Counted from the stretch's first letter, positions 34,441 to 46,800 are shown. The stretch: 64,000 nucleotides of DNA from Guadua angustifolia (GCA_036346375.1 CM070504.1:6197890-6261889), one strand, 5' to 3'. Notes: generated by a model not told the origin, from the letters alone. A program made the numbers and translations.

Positions 34441-35825
34441 GCTATCACAACGGTGCCAGGGGACAAGGATGCTTTGCTGTGCCAGGTGGTGGGGCACACA
34501 TGACACATCAAGTTCGGGGTGACTGAGCATTGCCGCGGTCCGCGCCGCCGAGCGCCGCCTCTTCGACCTCAGCTACTACACGGTGATGCAAATTCTTCCT
34601 TTTATCCTTGGTCGCGCACTGGATCTGCCTGTTTAATTGTTGTGCCTGCGAGGGTCAGTGGGCTGTGGTTTTATGACTTTAAGGTTGATCACGTATCTGT
34701 TTGTGCTTACGTTCTATTGTAAAATCTGATGACGAAAACCCAAACTATAGAAGGTTGTCAAATGAATATAGTTTAACGCTGATAGATTGCAAGCGCTGAT
34801 GCTGGCAACATCATACAGCAGTTTTTTTTTTTTAGAACTACATTGCAATTTGCATACCAAGTTTCTCTATTGAGGTTGTGATTCAGCGTCATTGTTGTAA
34901 GCTGACAAAACTTGCAACCTACTTTGAAGGAATATATAGTCGGGGGAGAGAGGAGAGTTATGTTAACACTTCTTTTCAGCATAATGGCAAGAATCGATGG
35001 TTCTGAAAGCTAAATTTATGTGACGAAGCGTTTGGTTTTATATTATGCTGCTCTTAAATTTGAGAACTTGAGGTTCCGGTGAGCCCAACAATCCGTCATC
35101 GTGTGTCTAGCTAGAGGTAGCATACATGTGGTATTTATTCTCGTATTAGGCAGTTGTAATTATTGTTTGGATCAAATTTGTTAGTTTTAACATATCTTTG
35201 GATCCTTACTTGAGAAATGCTATCCCGCTTAAAATTCTTGACAGTCATCCCTTTTAATTCATTGCACATATCTAAACTCTCTTGTATAAATTCCAAGCTT
35301 TATTCTACCAACTCTTCTATTGCGGTAGCACGGTCTAGACGCTACCGCAACTGTGTAATGGTGCAAAATAGCGGATTAGAATATAGCGGACGCTACTGTG
35401 TTGGTGGCAGACTATATAGCAGTTGTAGTGATCGATATAGCACTTTTTAGAGTTGTTGTTGTTGTGTGTGTGTGTGTATATATATACACACACACACTCT
35501 TTATGATCATCATTCAGTACATGGTATCAACTCCATGTTAGTTAATACAAGATATAATTTAAATATCATCTAAAACCCAAAATTATCATTATTATTTAGA
35601 ATACGTTATGAAAATATAGTATCCGCTATCAATATCCACCGCAATAGGGCCAATCCACTACAAGTTTGCTATCCGCTGTTTTAGAACCTCGCTGATGACC
35701 GATGGCTTGAGGAAGCCTGGCGCCCTGGCCATCTTGAAATTTTGTACGCCAACAGCAATTAAGGACCAGAAATTTATTGGGTTTCCTGGCTCCCTGCCAC
35801 CTCGATCTCTCCACCCGACACCGCC
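34441..35825. other. Intergenic stretch with possible gene scrap
   Basis: At about 34535-34585 a frame reads RAAERRLFDLSYYT, which looks protein-like but is too short to assign. 35320-35680 contains AGCGG/CCGCT words in both directions, perhaps a decayed hAT element. Nothing else identified. Confidence 0.35.
35464..35499. repeat. Palindromic (TG)n(TA)n(CA)n microsatellite
   Basis: TGTGTGTGTGTG, then TATATATA, then ACACACACAC: the tract is its own inverse and can form a hairpin. Confidence 0.9.
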
Positions 35826-36513
35826 ATGAAGGTACGACTTTCTCCCTCACGCTTAATCAATCCATCGCAGCACCAGATCCTTCATGCGATTTGATTTAAT
35901 TTGATGTTTATCCATGTGTGTGTGTTTTTTTCTATCTGGTTTTGCGTAGAGATGATAATGGGTTGGGTCGGATATGAGTTTTACAAAATTTGACTGGACA
36001 AAAAATCCGAATTGAAAAATCTGACTCGAACCAGAATATCCTATTGGGTAAAAAACTATACCCGAACTTGAACCCGGCGGGTACCCAAAATCCGACGGGT
36101 ACCCGACAGGTTTGTGTAGTATGGGTAGTAATAGGTCGGGTCGGTATGGATTTTGCAAAACCTGACCAGACAAGAAACTCAAATAAAAAAAATCCAAGCC
36201 GAACCCGGCAGGTATCCAGAACCGATGGGTACCCGATAGGTATGTGCGGTGTTTCGGGTACCTAATAAATATCCGCAGGTGAAAATTAGAATCTAAACCC
36301 ATCTCACAGACTTGACTCAAAGAATCTGCAGATAAAAATTAAAACCCGAACATAGTCCGATCAAGTGTAAAACCCACAAATACCTGAATCCGCAGATTTA
36401 ATTTCCATCGATCCTAGTTTTGCATGCGCACTTCCGCGGTTCAGCATCACCATACCGGCCAGTCGACCACCCGGTGCCAGAAGAAGCTGGAGATCAATGA
36501 TGACTGGAAGCGG
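35826..36513 (+). pseudogene. Ribosomal protein eS6 (RPS6) 5' gene fragment
   Basis: ATGAAG at 35826-35831 is followed by a GT donor, the two-codon first exon typical of plant eS6 genes. After an intron invaded by a MITE, 36475-36510 encodes CQKKLEINDDWK, closely matching the eS6 N-terminal CQKKLEIDDDQK; the preceding TTC-to-TGC segment (36440-36474) is 8 bases longer than the expected 27, so the frame is lost. The next eS6 block and everything after it are missing. The leader before the ATG (CCTGCCACCTCGATCTCTCC) looks like a genuine ribosomal-protein leader. An alternative is chance similarity, but the combination of exon 1 and exon 2 makes that unlikely. Confidence 0.7.
35947..36416. mobile_element. 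hAT-type MITE, 470 bp, in the intron of the eS6 fragment
   Basis: Left end TAGAGATGATAATGGGT and right end AATTTCCATCGATCCTA. Flanks GTTTTGCG (35939-35946) and GTTTTGCA (36417-36424) match at 7 of 8 bases. The interior repeats CGGGTACCCGAC and GGTCGG words. Confidence 0.88.
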
Positions 36514-37475
36514 ACCGTAAGTGCTCTCTGGAAATATATCTCGATATCTGCTGGCCTGTGCTTAAATTGGATTTTTTTTCTCTCTCTATTAGTTCAGCTC
36601 CAGCGTTCGCAAGGCGATTATGGGTAGACAAGATGGCTCCAGTTCCACCTGTGTTTGAGATGTCAGATAAATGGTGTGACAACGGAGCAGAGGCTGAGGT
36701 AGCGGAGGCGCAACATGAGTCCTAGCGAAGCTCAGACACGTGTGTGGCAGAGTCGTAGGCATGGATGTAGACCAAGCACAACGGCAGAAGGCCGATGAGA
36801 GCTGTTGTAGCGGTCCACTTGTTGTTAGTTGACCAGAGAGTTCGTAAATTTATTATTTTGCTTATATTATAGTGTGAAATAAGTATTATGAACTGTGCAA
36901 ACAATATATTTTTTTTTAGAAAATCTCTTATTTTTCACTAAACGTTGGCCAGATCCATAAAATACTACCGTAAAACTGCTCTTTCCTTCATTGCAATCAG
37001 ATCTCAAGTTTCATCCTGTTGTTGTCAGTGGCTCATTACTAGGCCGTTAACTTGTACGAGAAAAGATGGTTCTGCCCCTCTTTATCCTTATTTCATTCTA
37101 ACTTAAATAACCTAACAAATGAAATTGATTTGGCGGAGATGAGTGACAGTGTCGGACAAAGTCGTATGAGTGAGGAGGAAGAAGGGCAGATGAGTGACAG
37201 TGTTGGACAAAGTCGTATGAGTGAGGAGGAAGAAGGGCTTTGACCAAGAGGTAGGATTGTCATTTTCTAAAAAAAAATCTAACAAAGTCAAGGGCGCAAA
37301 TGACAATTGCCTCATGGCAAAGTGACGAGAGTGGCAAAAATAGAATAAAAGTTGAAATCCGGTGGCAATAAAGGAAAGAAGAGTTTCATAATGGCATTTT
37401 AGGGATCTAGCCAACTTTTAATGGCAAATAAGAAATTTTCTCTAGAATTTTATTGCGTATGTTTGATATTGTATA
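36514..37475. other. Gene-free stretch after the eS6 fragment
   Basis: Contains the 51-bp duplication at 37139-37240 and nothing else recognised. Confidence 0.4.
37139..37240. repeat. 51-bp in-frame tandem duplication
   Basis: Two nearly identical 51-bp units each read MSDSVGQSRMSEEEEG in the + frame. The open frame is only about 60 codons and no protein family is recognised, so no gene is called. Confidence 0.85.
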
Positions 37476-37758
37476 CTCTCTCTGTTCATTTTTATTAGGC
37501 ATATTTTGACTTTGCACAAGGATTAAGTTTGCATTGACAATGAGAAAGGTATGAGAGAAAATGATTTAGACATCCTCACTTAATTGTCTTGGAAGATGAA
37601 AGATATACTTTATGTGGGTAGTAATGAATAAATGCATATGATTGAGAGAGAATAAATAGAGGTATAAAAGGAAATATCTCATTAAATTTACATACAAGCC
37701 TTATATCTATGAATAAGATCATTTAAAAAATAAACCTTACAAAAATGAACGGAGGGAG
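37476..37758. mobile_element. Stowaway-like MITE, 283 bp, same family in opposite orientation
   Basis: It starts CTCTCTCTGTTCATTTTTAT and ends AAAAATGAACGGAGGGAG, flanked by TA (37474-37475, 37759-37760). Interior words such as TTAATTGTCTTGGAAGATGA are the inverse of the interior of the 16927-17210 copy. Confidence 0.93.
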
Positions 37759-37778
37759 TATATGGTGTCATGACAGAG

Positions 37779-38194
37779 CAGTGGCGGAACTGTAGCCGGG
37801 GCGCGGGTGGGCTGAAGCCCCACCCGCAGCCTAGCAAGTCTCTTATATCTCCTCTCAAATAGGTCTAATAAAATTTTGAAACAGATTTGCGTAATAAAAT
37901 AAGTGATGACTGGTTAAATGATCTTATGGTGTGCTACATTGAGTAAGACATATTTTCAAAGATAGACATGGAAGATATATTGCAACGTTTTCAGAACATA
38001 AAAACCCGTAAATATCAACTATCAACTCTTCAGAAGTAATGATCGGTATGTTTTTTTTCCTTTGTATTGTTACACATTTACATTATATGTGACTATTAAA
38101 TAAATATTTGCAAACTTTAAATATGGTTGACTTATTAGGCTTTCAATGTCTTAGTCTTAGCCCTCTTCCTTTCAATTTTCTGGATACGCCACTG
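37779..38194 (+). mobile_element. hAT element remnant, 416 bp, with transposase C-terminal fragment
   Basis: Left terminus CAGTGGCGGA and right terminus TACGCCACTG (inverse CAGTGGCGTA), flanked by TGACAGAG (37771-37778) and CGACAGAG (38195-38202), a 7-of-8 match to an hAT 8-bp duplication. Inside, 37905-38039 encodes DDWLNDLMVCYIE, a stop, then DIFSKIDMEDILQRFQNIKT, which matches the extreme C terminus of plant TTF-type hAT transposases. The element is an internal deletion derivative and cannot make transposase. Confidence 0.88.
37905..38039 (+). pseudogene. hAT transposase C-terminal fragment
   Basis: Forty-four codons plus a terminal TAA, with one internal TAA after CYIE. The pattern of Asp/Trp near the start and a KTRKYQL-type tail corresponds to the end of hAT dimerisation-domain proteins. 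It is non-functional. Confidence 0.78.
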
Positions 38195-38202
38195 CGACAG
38201 AG

Positions 38203-39029
38203 GCATGGTGTGAGTCATAGCACACTTTAGGTAGACGTGCACTGAAATCATGAACGTGGTGTATGTTGAGTACTACAACATATGGAACCATGGTGTGCTA
38301 TATACCGAGTACGATGGATGCATGACACAATCCGTAGTGAAGCTCATGTAGTCATGGTGGTAAAGCCATGAGCATGGTGTATGCCTAGTGTGTAGGTGCA
38401 GCCGTGCAGGCACGACATGAGCAAGAGCAGAGCTCAGTCGTGTGCCCTGACAAAGTTGATGGTGTGGTGTTGGCAAGCCTACTGACGTTAGTTGAACATG
38501 TTGAGATAATATGATTTTTTTTAAAATTTGTAGCCAGACACGGTTATTCATCTCGTGTGAGATAAATGATGAAAGCAACAAAATCAATAGATAGTCTAAA
38601 AGCCACGACACGAGTAAAGATATGGTTATCATTTGAGTAGATATATTGATGTGATCCAACAACTTACATGCAATCAAATCTCCTGCCATGTTTTGGGCCC
38701 TCACCTCACTCCAAGCGTGGTGTCACAGCCACCATCCGATAAAATTACGCACGAACTCTTACCTTTTTTATATCCTGCCCTTTATTTGAACTAATCTCAG
38801 TAGCAGAAAGGAAAATGCGTGCGTTTTATGTTCTCCAATATTTTTCTCGGTCAAATTTGAAATTTCTTTCACCTTTTTCCCAGCTTTAGTTAGCCGTCGG
38901 TCAAAAAGAGGGAGAGTTTAAAGCCCCTTGCGACGCTCAATTGTGACTTGTGAGCCATCTCATTCCGGCCATTTTTTTTTATTCCAGCAATTCACTCCCA
39001 TGCTTTTGAAGCATGCCCGCACTAGACTA
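38203..39029. other. Gene-free intergenic stretch
   Basis: A 143-codon minus-strand frame (38273-38704) has no recognised features; its region is rich in GTGTATG/CATGGTG words. No gene called. Confidence 0.4.
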
Positions 39030-39295
39030 GGCATGTTTGGCAGAGCTCCAGATTCTGATTCTCTAGTGGAAGTGATTCCTGTCTGAGAAATAGTTATGAA
39101 CTTGGTGGGGAGGTTCATAACTCAAAAGTTGTGAATAAGGTGGAGAGCAGATTTTTTTGGCTTCCAGGTTGCAAGTCAAAAAACATGAATCACTTCCTCG
39201 GATTCTTATGTGAAGCTGATTGATTTTTTCTTGATTGGTAGAGTTCCTCAGTTTTTTATAGAGAAGCTGAAACTGAGAGCTCTGTCAAACGCACC
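39030..39295. mobile_element. Tourist-like MITE
   Basis: Left end GGCATGTTTGGCAGAGCTC and right end GAGCTCTGTCAAACGCACC are inverted repeats, with CTA before and TTA after. No coding content. Confidence 0.8.
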
Positions 39296-39808
39296 TTAAT
39301 GGAATTTGAAATAAGAGATTAAAATACTAGTTAGTACGTACGTACTACTTGTATATTTGTATTGTACCACTCTTGTTAATTTATTGTGCTTTTGATGCTC
39401 TGTTTCTTTTCTTCGCTCGAGACAGAAGTGCTAGCGAGTCTTGACATGTATAGAGTGATTGCTTGTGTAGTGTCGTAGCGTGCACACTTGGAGGTCGTAA
39501 TTTTCAGGCACTTGTTATCTTATCCAAAGAAGAACATACATGTGTTCTAAAAAAAATTAATGCGTGCGGCTAAAAAGCATGAAAAAATTGTGGGCGGATG
39601 GATCTTGGACAAAATCATTTCAGATGCATAAATGAAAGGAAATCAATTTTTGGACCACAAATCCTAAATTAAGCTGGGCCCTCTGTCTTTGGATGTTTAC
39701 CAAATGCTTCTAATCAATAAGATGAGGACGCACTTAAAAAATACATTAGTGATATATCTTGCCATCAGCCCACCACCAGAAGGGCCACCACACGGCAGAA
39801 CCTGTTTA
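39296..39808. other. Gene-free stretch
   Basis: Nothing recognisable between the two MITEs. Confidence 0.45.
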
Positions 39809-40061
39809 CTCCCTTCGTTCAAATTTATAAGATATATTTTTAAATTATCTTATCCATAAATATAGAGTGTATGTCTTATTTTCAATACAAAATTAGTATG
39901 ATGTTTCATATATGTATACCTAATAAATATCCATCTTAACTTTATATTTTGTATATGCATGCATTGAATATAGTAGATAATAATTAGGGATAATCTATTT
40001 ATTTTTAATATCTTCTTGGCTTATATGACAAAGAAATACACCTTATAAATTTAGATGGAGC
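39809..40061. mobile_element. Stowaway-like MITE, diverged
   Basis: Left end CTCCCTTCGTTCAAATTTAT and right end ATAAATTTAGATGGAG, with TA before the left end and a degenerate CA after the right. It shares the Stowaway terminus but not the interior of the other two copies. Confidence 0.8.
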
Positions 40062-40733
40062 AGGCAAAACCATTCATATGAAGTATTTTTAGGCCAACCA
40101 TTCGTATTATTCAAGCATGCCTGGAAATGTTTATCCAAGTTAACCAATAACTTTGTAAATATATACACATGCCATTAATATTTTTGGCTACTTACTTGAT
40201 GGTATAGCTGCTGTTTTTCCCAGTCCAAACTTGCATAAGAAATGGAGTATGATATTTCTTTTCAGATGCAGCGCAAAGAACATGTCTGAATCGTCCGAAC
40301 GATGAGGAAATTGACGACTTAAATAAGCGTGAGGACACAGAGCTGTTGATGCTATTCCTTTCTAGATTATTAGCGGTCGGGTCTGGACATGTATGGATAG
40401 CTGCTGCTGCAAAGTTGACTAGAACTTAACCAATTGGTGTGCTAAATTGGCCGATGGGCCACCACAGCATAATAGTCTGATAAGCATCAACAAGAGATAA
40501 GTCATTCCAGCACACACTGATCTCCTCAAATGTATTATGTATGGCATGGCTTACCCATGCAGGCTCTAGCCAGTCTCCCTCAAAATGGCCTGTGCTACCA
40601 TAGACGTAGGCAGGCTTGTCAAGCTATAAATATAGGAGGACAAAGATCTTCAGGGGCTGTCGACAAAAGCAACTTGGGCCCCTGCACATCAAAGAAAGCA
40701 AAAATGCTAGCCTTACACGATAATCCAAGCAAA
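40062..40733. other. Gene-free stretch
   Basis: Nothing recognisable before the GAGCTCG-rich MITE. Confidence 0.45.
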
Positions 40734-41132
40734 TAGGGCCGTAAAAAAAAGCTTGAGTCTCGCGAGCTACTCGAGCTCGACTCATGAGAGGCTCAGTTCG
40801 AGCTCGGCTCAAGCTCCGAACAAGTCGAACTCGAGCTCGAACTCGCGGGCTTAACCGAGCCGAGCTCAAATTGTTCGCGAGCCTACTTGAGTCTGAACCG
40901 AGCTTTTTTAAGTCGAGCTTTCCCGAGTTTGTTACCGAGCTTACTCTAGCTTGTTACCGAGCCTATCAAGCTTACTCGAGCTTTCCGAGCTTATCAAGCT
41001 TATCGAGTTTAGTTGAGCCGAGTTCGAGTCTACTCGAGTTTGGACCGAGCCGAGCTCGAGCCTGGATCGAGGCTCGAACCTCGACTCGAGCTCGGTTCGA
41101 GTCTTACCGAGCTCGGCTCGTTTACAGCCCTA
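40734..41132. mobile_element. hAT-type MITE rich in GAGCTCG repeats, 399 bp
   Basis: Left end TAGGGCCGTAAAAAAAAGC and right end CTCGTTTACAGCCCTA are inverted repeats. The interior is a dense mosaic of CGAGCT/AGCTCG words. Flanks CAAGCAAA and CTAGCAAG match at 6 of 8 bases. Open frames here are artefacts of the repeat. Confidence 0.82.
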
Positions 41133-42364
41133 CTAGCAAGTAGCAATGGACTATATCTACAAACAAGTATTTAGGGCTTATTTGGAGTGTCCGAATTAGT
41201 AGAAATCTTGTATGAATTATATAATTTTTAAAATTTGTTTCATCATAAATAGGTCTTTAAGCTTCTTTTAACTAGCTTGTGTGATCCCATCTTTAAATTT
41301 AGGGGGGAAATAGGATTCGTTACTCCACTTGTAGGCATTCTTGAAAAAATGTAGGTATTTCATGATTTGCCACCTATTTTCTCGCTTGCACACTGCCATG
41401 ACATTGAGACAAGACAACGAATAGAGTCACAAATCTTGGATCCTCACTAAATAATGTATACCCGATGATTAAACATCTATGTCCTTAGATTAGGCTCATA
41501 GTGATAAACATAGCTAATATTGTGAAGTAAAAGTAGGCAATTAAAAAACAAAAGTTTGGCCACTTGGTGGAGAACATATATAGGTGTTTAGGAAGAGCAT
41601 ATATAAAAGGTGATGGCGTGATCCATTAAAATTAAAGGGAGGTTTTACTTGCTCATTAGGAGTTGACCCTTGTTTGTTTCTCCAGCCACTAATTAAGCAT
41701 GATTAATTATTCCTATGATACTCCCCAATAGCTCCAAGCTAAGAACATGTTGATGGGAAAGTGTGCTGTTTGATCAAAAGTGGAAGTCTAACATAGTTTT
41801 TTCACTTTCCTCCAGTATAAAACGATGAGCAATCACTCATATTCTTTTCGGTTTTGTAATTGTTAGTGTGGTGGTGCGTGCGAGGTAGGTAGCATCTACG
41901 GCATACATAGAGGTACAAACCTACAATGCATATATGATAGAGTTCCTGTGTAGTTTCACAAAGGCTGCAACTTAAGTAACTCGATGGTTGGATCGACGCA
42001 ACCGATAGTTCGGATTGTTGAATAGTCTTCACCTACAGTATATTCTAAACAGTGCTATAGAAGATTTAGACCATCATTTTTTTATCCAACGATAGATCTC
42101 TACAATTGCTATAATTGTAGTTGTTACTATCACTATATTAGATCTTTTTCCCTGCTTATGATATCTGTTTCGAGACAACAAAAAAAAAACATCATGCGTT
42201 TTACGTGGCCTTGCATTTTGCAACGAACTCGCATGCATATATACTCTCCTAAAATCAACTAATCTGTGAAAATACTAATAATAATGTCACCTCATTGGTC
42301 AATACTTTTTCTTCCAAATTTTTACACTATTATAATTAGAGATTCCAAATTAGAAAGAAAAAAG
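41133..42364. other. Gene-free intergenic stretch
   Basis: AT-rich, no gene or clear element seen. Confidence 0.45.
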
Positions 42365-42547
42365 TTTATTTTACCCTCTTAACTAGAGTGTTTGCCTAAA
42401 TTTTAACCCTCAACTACGAAGCTAGATAACTGACGCTCCCTAAACTATCAAAACTGGGTATATTCTCACTTACAGTTGATAGATTCTCGTCGACAAGGAC
42501 GAACGGTGGCCGCAAATCCCAGTCGCAAGAGGAGGGAAAAACACTTA

Positions 42548-42779
42548 GGGTCTGTTTGTTTCAGCTTTGGATTCTCTAAAAACTGATTCTGGATTGTGGT
42601 TGTAGAGAAGCTGATTCTCCAAAAGCTGGAATCTAAAAGTACATATGAAGTGGATTGTGGATTCTAGTGTATATGGGTGGATTGGATTTTGAGAATCGGA
42701 TTCTAGAATCAGGTTGTTTGTTTCTGATTCTGCTTTTAGAGTCAGAATCCAGAATCAAAAGCTACAAACAAACAGGCCC
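42548..42779. mobile_element. Tourist-like MITE
   Basis: Left end GGGTCTGTTTGTTTCAGCTT and right end AAGCTACAAACAAACAGGCC, flanked by TTA (42545-42547, 42780-42782). The interior repeats the words GATTCTGGATTGTGG and GAATCCAGAATC. Confidence 0.88.
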
Positions 42780-43019
42780 TTAATCCATTGGTTGCGAGCA
42801 AAAGCAAATCCAATTAACAATGGGGATTGGATGAGAAAGTGGTGAACACGTTTAGACGCGATGGAATTGACCAAAATTAACCCCCCCGGGGGGGTTCAAA
42901 CATGGTGGCCATGGTGGATCTCCACGGCAATTGTTTTACCGTCTCCCCATGTTCATGCGGAGAGAGAGAGGGCGGCGATAGTATGTTAGTATGGGCAGAG
43001 GAGAAGAGTGGGGGACCAC

Positions 43020-43365
43020 GTCCATGGTTTAAAAAACCGATGAAAATTTGACCTTACCGTTGTGGTTCGAGATTTAGAATCATTCGGTAAACCGATCTAA
43101 TTAAAAAATCAAAAAAATTGAAAAAAAATTATGTGTTGAAAACCGCGATTTTCGTCGAAAACCATTTTTAGGAACATTCAATTGGTCGGTTGGTTTTCAA
43201 CAAAAACCGAGCAGTTTTTTGTGAAAAATTGCGGTTTTTGTTAAAAACCAAACGGTTTTCATTTTTTTTCAAAATTTTTGATTTCTTAACCCTTTAGCTT
43301 CTGACGGTTTTCGAATTTAGAATTTCGAACGGTTTTTGCGGAAACGGTCTTTGAAACCTTGGCCG
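43020..43365. mobile_element. MITE with CCATGGTTTAAAAAACCG-type termini
   Basis: Left end CCATGGTTTAAAAAACCG and right end CGGTCTTTGAAACCTTGG are imperfect inverted repeats. The interior has repeated AAAACCG and GGTTTTCG words in both directions. The flanking duplication is unclear. Confidence 0.65.
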
Positions 43366-43440
43366 TGTCCCAGTAATATCCAACGAAGCAAGTAGTGAGC
43401 AGGAAACGAGTGGGTGGTTGGAGGCTAAAACCAGTTTTAA

Positions 43441-43758
43441 GCCCTGTTTGTTTCAGCTAGGGATTGTGAAAAGCAGCTTTTAAAAGCTAAAAGGGCAACA
43501 AACAGTAAGCTTTTAATCTAGATTATAATAATCTGGAGGCCAGATTGTAGCAATCCCACAATCCACTCTTCCCCAGCTTTTCCTAGCTTTTTTTTTCCAA
43601 AAGACCACAATACCCATCCAACTTCAACCAAAATTACCCACCATTGCCCCCAACTATAATCTGGGTTATCAAACAACCATGAGCTTTCAACCTCCAGCTT
43701 TTACAATCTAGTTTTTAAAAGCTGTTTTTCACAATCCCCAGCTGAAACAAACAGAACC
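43441..43758. mobile_element. Tourist-like MITE, related type
   Basis: Left end GCCCTGTTTGTTTCAGCTAG and right end CAGCTGAAACAAACAGAACC are inverted copies over about 30 bp. Flanks are TAA at the left and TTA at the right, so the duplication is not exact. Confidence 0.8.
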
Positions 43759-43875
43759 TTAGATAGACTTAGGGGGTAATATACCGGGTACTGATAGTTG
43801 AGGGGGTTGGTTATCCGGTTTTGTAGCTGTTATCTGAATTTTAGATAAACATAACAGTAAGGGATCAAATAGAAT

Positions 43876-46800
43876 TATTTTGACTAAAAAAATCTACTTT
43901 TGTTGAAAAAATAAAACACATATAATTTAAACAGTGACATAATATGCAATTATACAGTACCATAGAAGCCGCTATTTGCCAAAATAATTAATCCATGTGC
44001 CAACGTCGTGTCCTCACATGCATGCAGGACTAGGCCCTTTTGTTTTAGTTTCTGTATAGCTTCTGCTTAAAAAAAGCAAATTGTTTACCAAACGAGAGGA
44101 TTCTGAACAGTTTCTCCTACAATCAGAAACTGTCCTCTACATAGCATTAGAATCCAGTTGAAACATAATTCTAGCTTGCTGATTCTCACTAGCCCGATCT
44201 AAAACCTAGAAGTCACAATTGATCGATCCAATTCTTTCACAAACAAAAACAAGTTCTCCTATAATCTAAAATCTATAACCTAGAAACAAGACCGAACTGG
44301 ATCTAAGCCAAACGGACGGCAGCGTAGTACCGTACGTGGTTAGGTTTGGAAACACGGGGAGGCAAAATCTTTGCGTCCGTAGAAAGTTTTAAACTGAAGC
44401 ACACATGCATGTGCATAGACACAGGCATATGGGCAGTAATGCTTGATTACCGAGCACGAGGGTCCTACATAACTCAAACCGACCGACGTTAGAGACGTCT
44501 TGGCTTACTGTCTTAGAGATCGCCGTGTTGGGCCCTAAAATCTGACGACGGGCACGCAAGACGGCAAACCGTTTAGGCGTGCCGTCTGACGACGAGACGA
44601 AGACGTACGTCGACCACGACATAGCTGATCTTCTCTGCCACGCCAATACTAAGCGCGCCTCGTAAGGCCTCTCACCAATACGGAGGCGCGAGCGGCATCC
44701 CGATGGTCTTGACGCAGAGACTCCACCTCTCGGTAGTAACTTCACGCCAAACCACTGTTGCATGGCTTTGGTTGTTGCATGATTTAGTCGATAGATCTTG
44801 CGGTTTTGTGGTCAAATGCTTGCAGTACTAACACACACCCAAATACCCAATGGTTGTGCGAGTAGTCAAGTGTAAATCATGACAAGTGGTACAATTAATC
44901 GAGCACAAGTTTTCTTGGCGGGACAATCGATCGATCGCTCTAATTCTACTCGTTTATAAGGCGTATTTTTAAATCAACTTCATGTGTTTCGGTCTTTTCC
45001 TCTCGTCGCAATAGTATAAATGGTGAACTGGTAAAGACGACGGAGCGAAGCGCAAATGGGCGTGCAGGCTCGCGAAGATGAGCAAGGACGGCCGGCTTGA
45101 ACACGACGGTCGTTTACCGCACGGTTTCGTCCGGCACGATGGGCCCGTGCACTGGCTAGCCCGCCCGACGCCCACCTCTACATGTGCAGGGTGCAGCTTA
45201 TGTTTATACGGACGTACGTGCGTGCCCACATGTCCCTACAAGCCGTCCATGCCGCATGAGGTAGCTATGTAGCGGCTACGCGCGAGGCACATGCAGCGTT
45301 TGACATTTACTTACTCGCACGCAGCGCCGCATTATTATCCACTTCTTGTCAATGATTGGTACAGGGAGCAGAGGACTTTCACTTAGCACGTACTGGCAAG
45401 TGGCAACTAGGAGTGCTAGCAATTAAGCAAGTTTACCGAAATAAAAATAAAGGAAATGTGAAATGGAACAGTGCTTAATTAATCATTTGCGACGTGAATG
45501 CGTCCGGGCCCGCCGGACAGGATTGGATGGACACACGAGTAAGCCGAAATGCCCTCTGCCTCTCTGGTATATAGAGAGAGTTGGTACGTTGGAGAACGTA
45601 CCTGCCGATGTGGTAACACGTACTACTTAATTTATACAGTCGAATTTCAACAGTACGTCAGGTAGTTATACGTAACGAACACACTCTGCAGCATTGAAAT
45701 TTGAATTCAGTCCATTGCAAAAGAGAAGGGAGAGAAATTTGAATTCACTACTCGCCATTCACTGGGGTGACAAACAAATACGGCTGAAATCTTATCAACC
45801 AGAAGGTCAAAAAGGCCCGTGTGATCGACAAAAGATGGTCCATTAGCAGGTCCCCCATCAATGGATGATCAAAAGAACGGCACGGCGGATCTGCTAATTC
45901 CGAGGCACCGATCGATCGGCTAATAAAGATGGGCCGATCGATCGATCACACAAACGCAACCGTCGGTAAAAGAATACCCATCGTTAGTCGGAAGCTCTCT
46001 GCAGCTTTAGCTTTGATCAAAAGAGATTGAACCCTGCACCACACGCACGCACTACATACATCATATGGTACTGTTTGTGTTTGTTTTGGTTTTTTTATTG
46101 GCTTAAAAAAAACTAAAGTCTAAACAAATATGTGATTTTTTATATGGACTTTAAAAAAACATAGTCCTCTGTATAACTAAAAGATAAAAGTTACGGGAGA
46201 GGAGCTTTTTTAGCTTTATTGAGGGTTAATTTTAAACCAATACTACTAAAAGTAGGGTAAATTACCTACCCTTGTCATGTAGAAAAGCTGATATATAGAT
46301 TTTAAACTGTCTAAGTCTAAAAGCTAACTTTAAACTATAAACCAAAGAACCTAAGGCTAGGATCTATCTGGGGGAGGCTGTAGCTGCTTTTTGGCTTATG
46401 GGTCGAAAAAGTGGCTGTTACTTTTTTGTAAAAGACCGTTTGACAAATAACTAATTTCGCTCGGCAATACACTATAAAAATAGGTTTAGCCTAGCTTTTA
46501 TCTTTTTACTTTTACTAATTATATATGATTTTTAGCTTATAACATAAACGGTATAAAAAGCTAAGCCGTGTGGGGCTTAGGCAGTAGTGTGTACCACGGA
46601 GAAGCGAAAGTTTGGGCTCGCTGTGGGATCGGATCCGATTTGATCATCGCAACGATCTCTGGCCTGATCTGGTCGCGCCGGCTTTTATTTTTGGAAGCTG
46701 CGGGGCCGCGGCACAGGAACCCAGAAAGAGAAAGCTGGATGACACGTGGGCCTGCGGTGTCATTGGCTGTGGTAATATACTTCACGTACCGCGTGCAGTG

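Larger units (their letters stand above)
42365..43875. mobile_element. Composite repeat with inverted outer arms, nested MITEs inside
   Basis: The outer segments 42365-42480 and 43770-43875 are diverged inverted copies built on CTCAACTATCA / TGATAGTTGAGGG and ACCGG words. Between them lie three MITEs (42548, 43020 and 43441). A further copy of the right-arm sequence occurs at about 1447-1540. This looks like an old inverted-terminus element that served as landing site for later MITEs. Its class was not determined. Confidence 0.5.

Noticed and set aside
40784..41143. 119-codon frame rich in Arg/Ser/Leu
   Set aside because: Produced by the repeated GAGCTCG words of a MITE.
44389..44763. 124-codon minus-strand open frame
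   Set aside because: I could not recognise any domain. Its start context is poor and no exon partners are visible.
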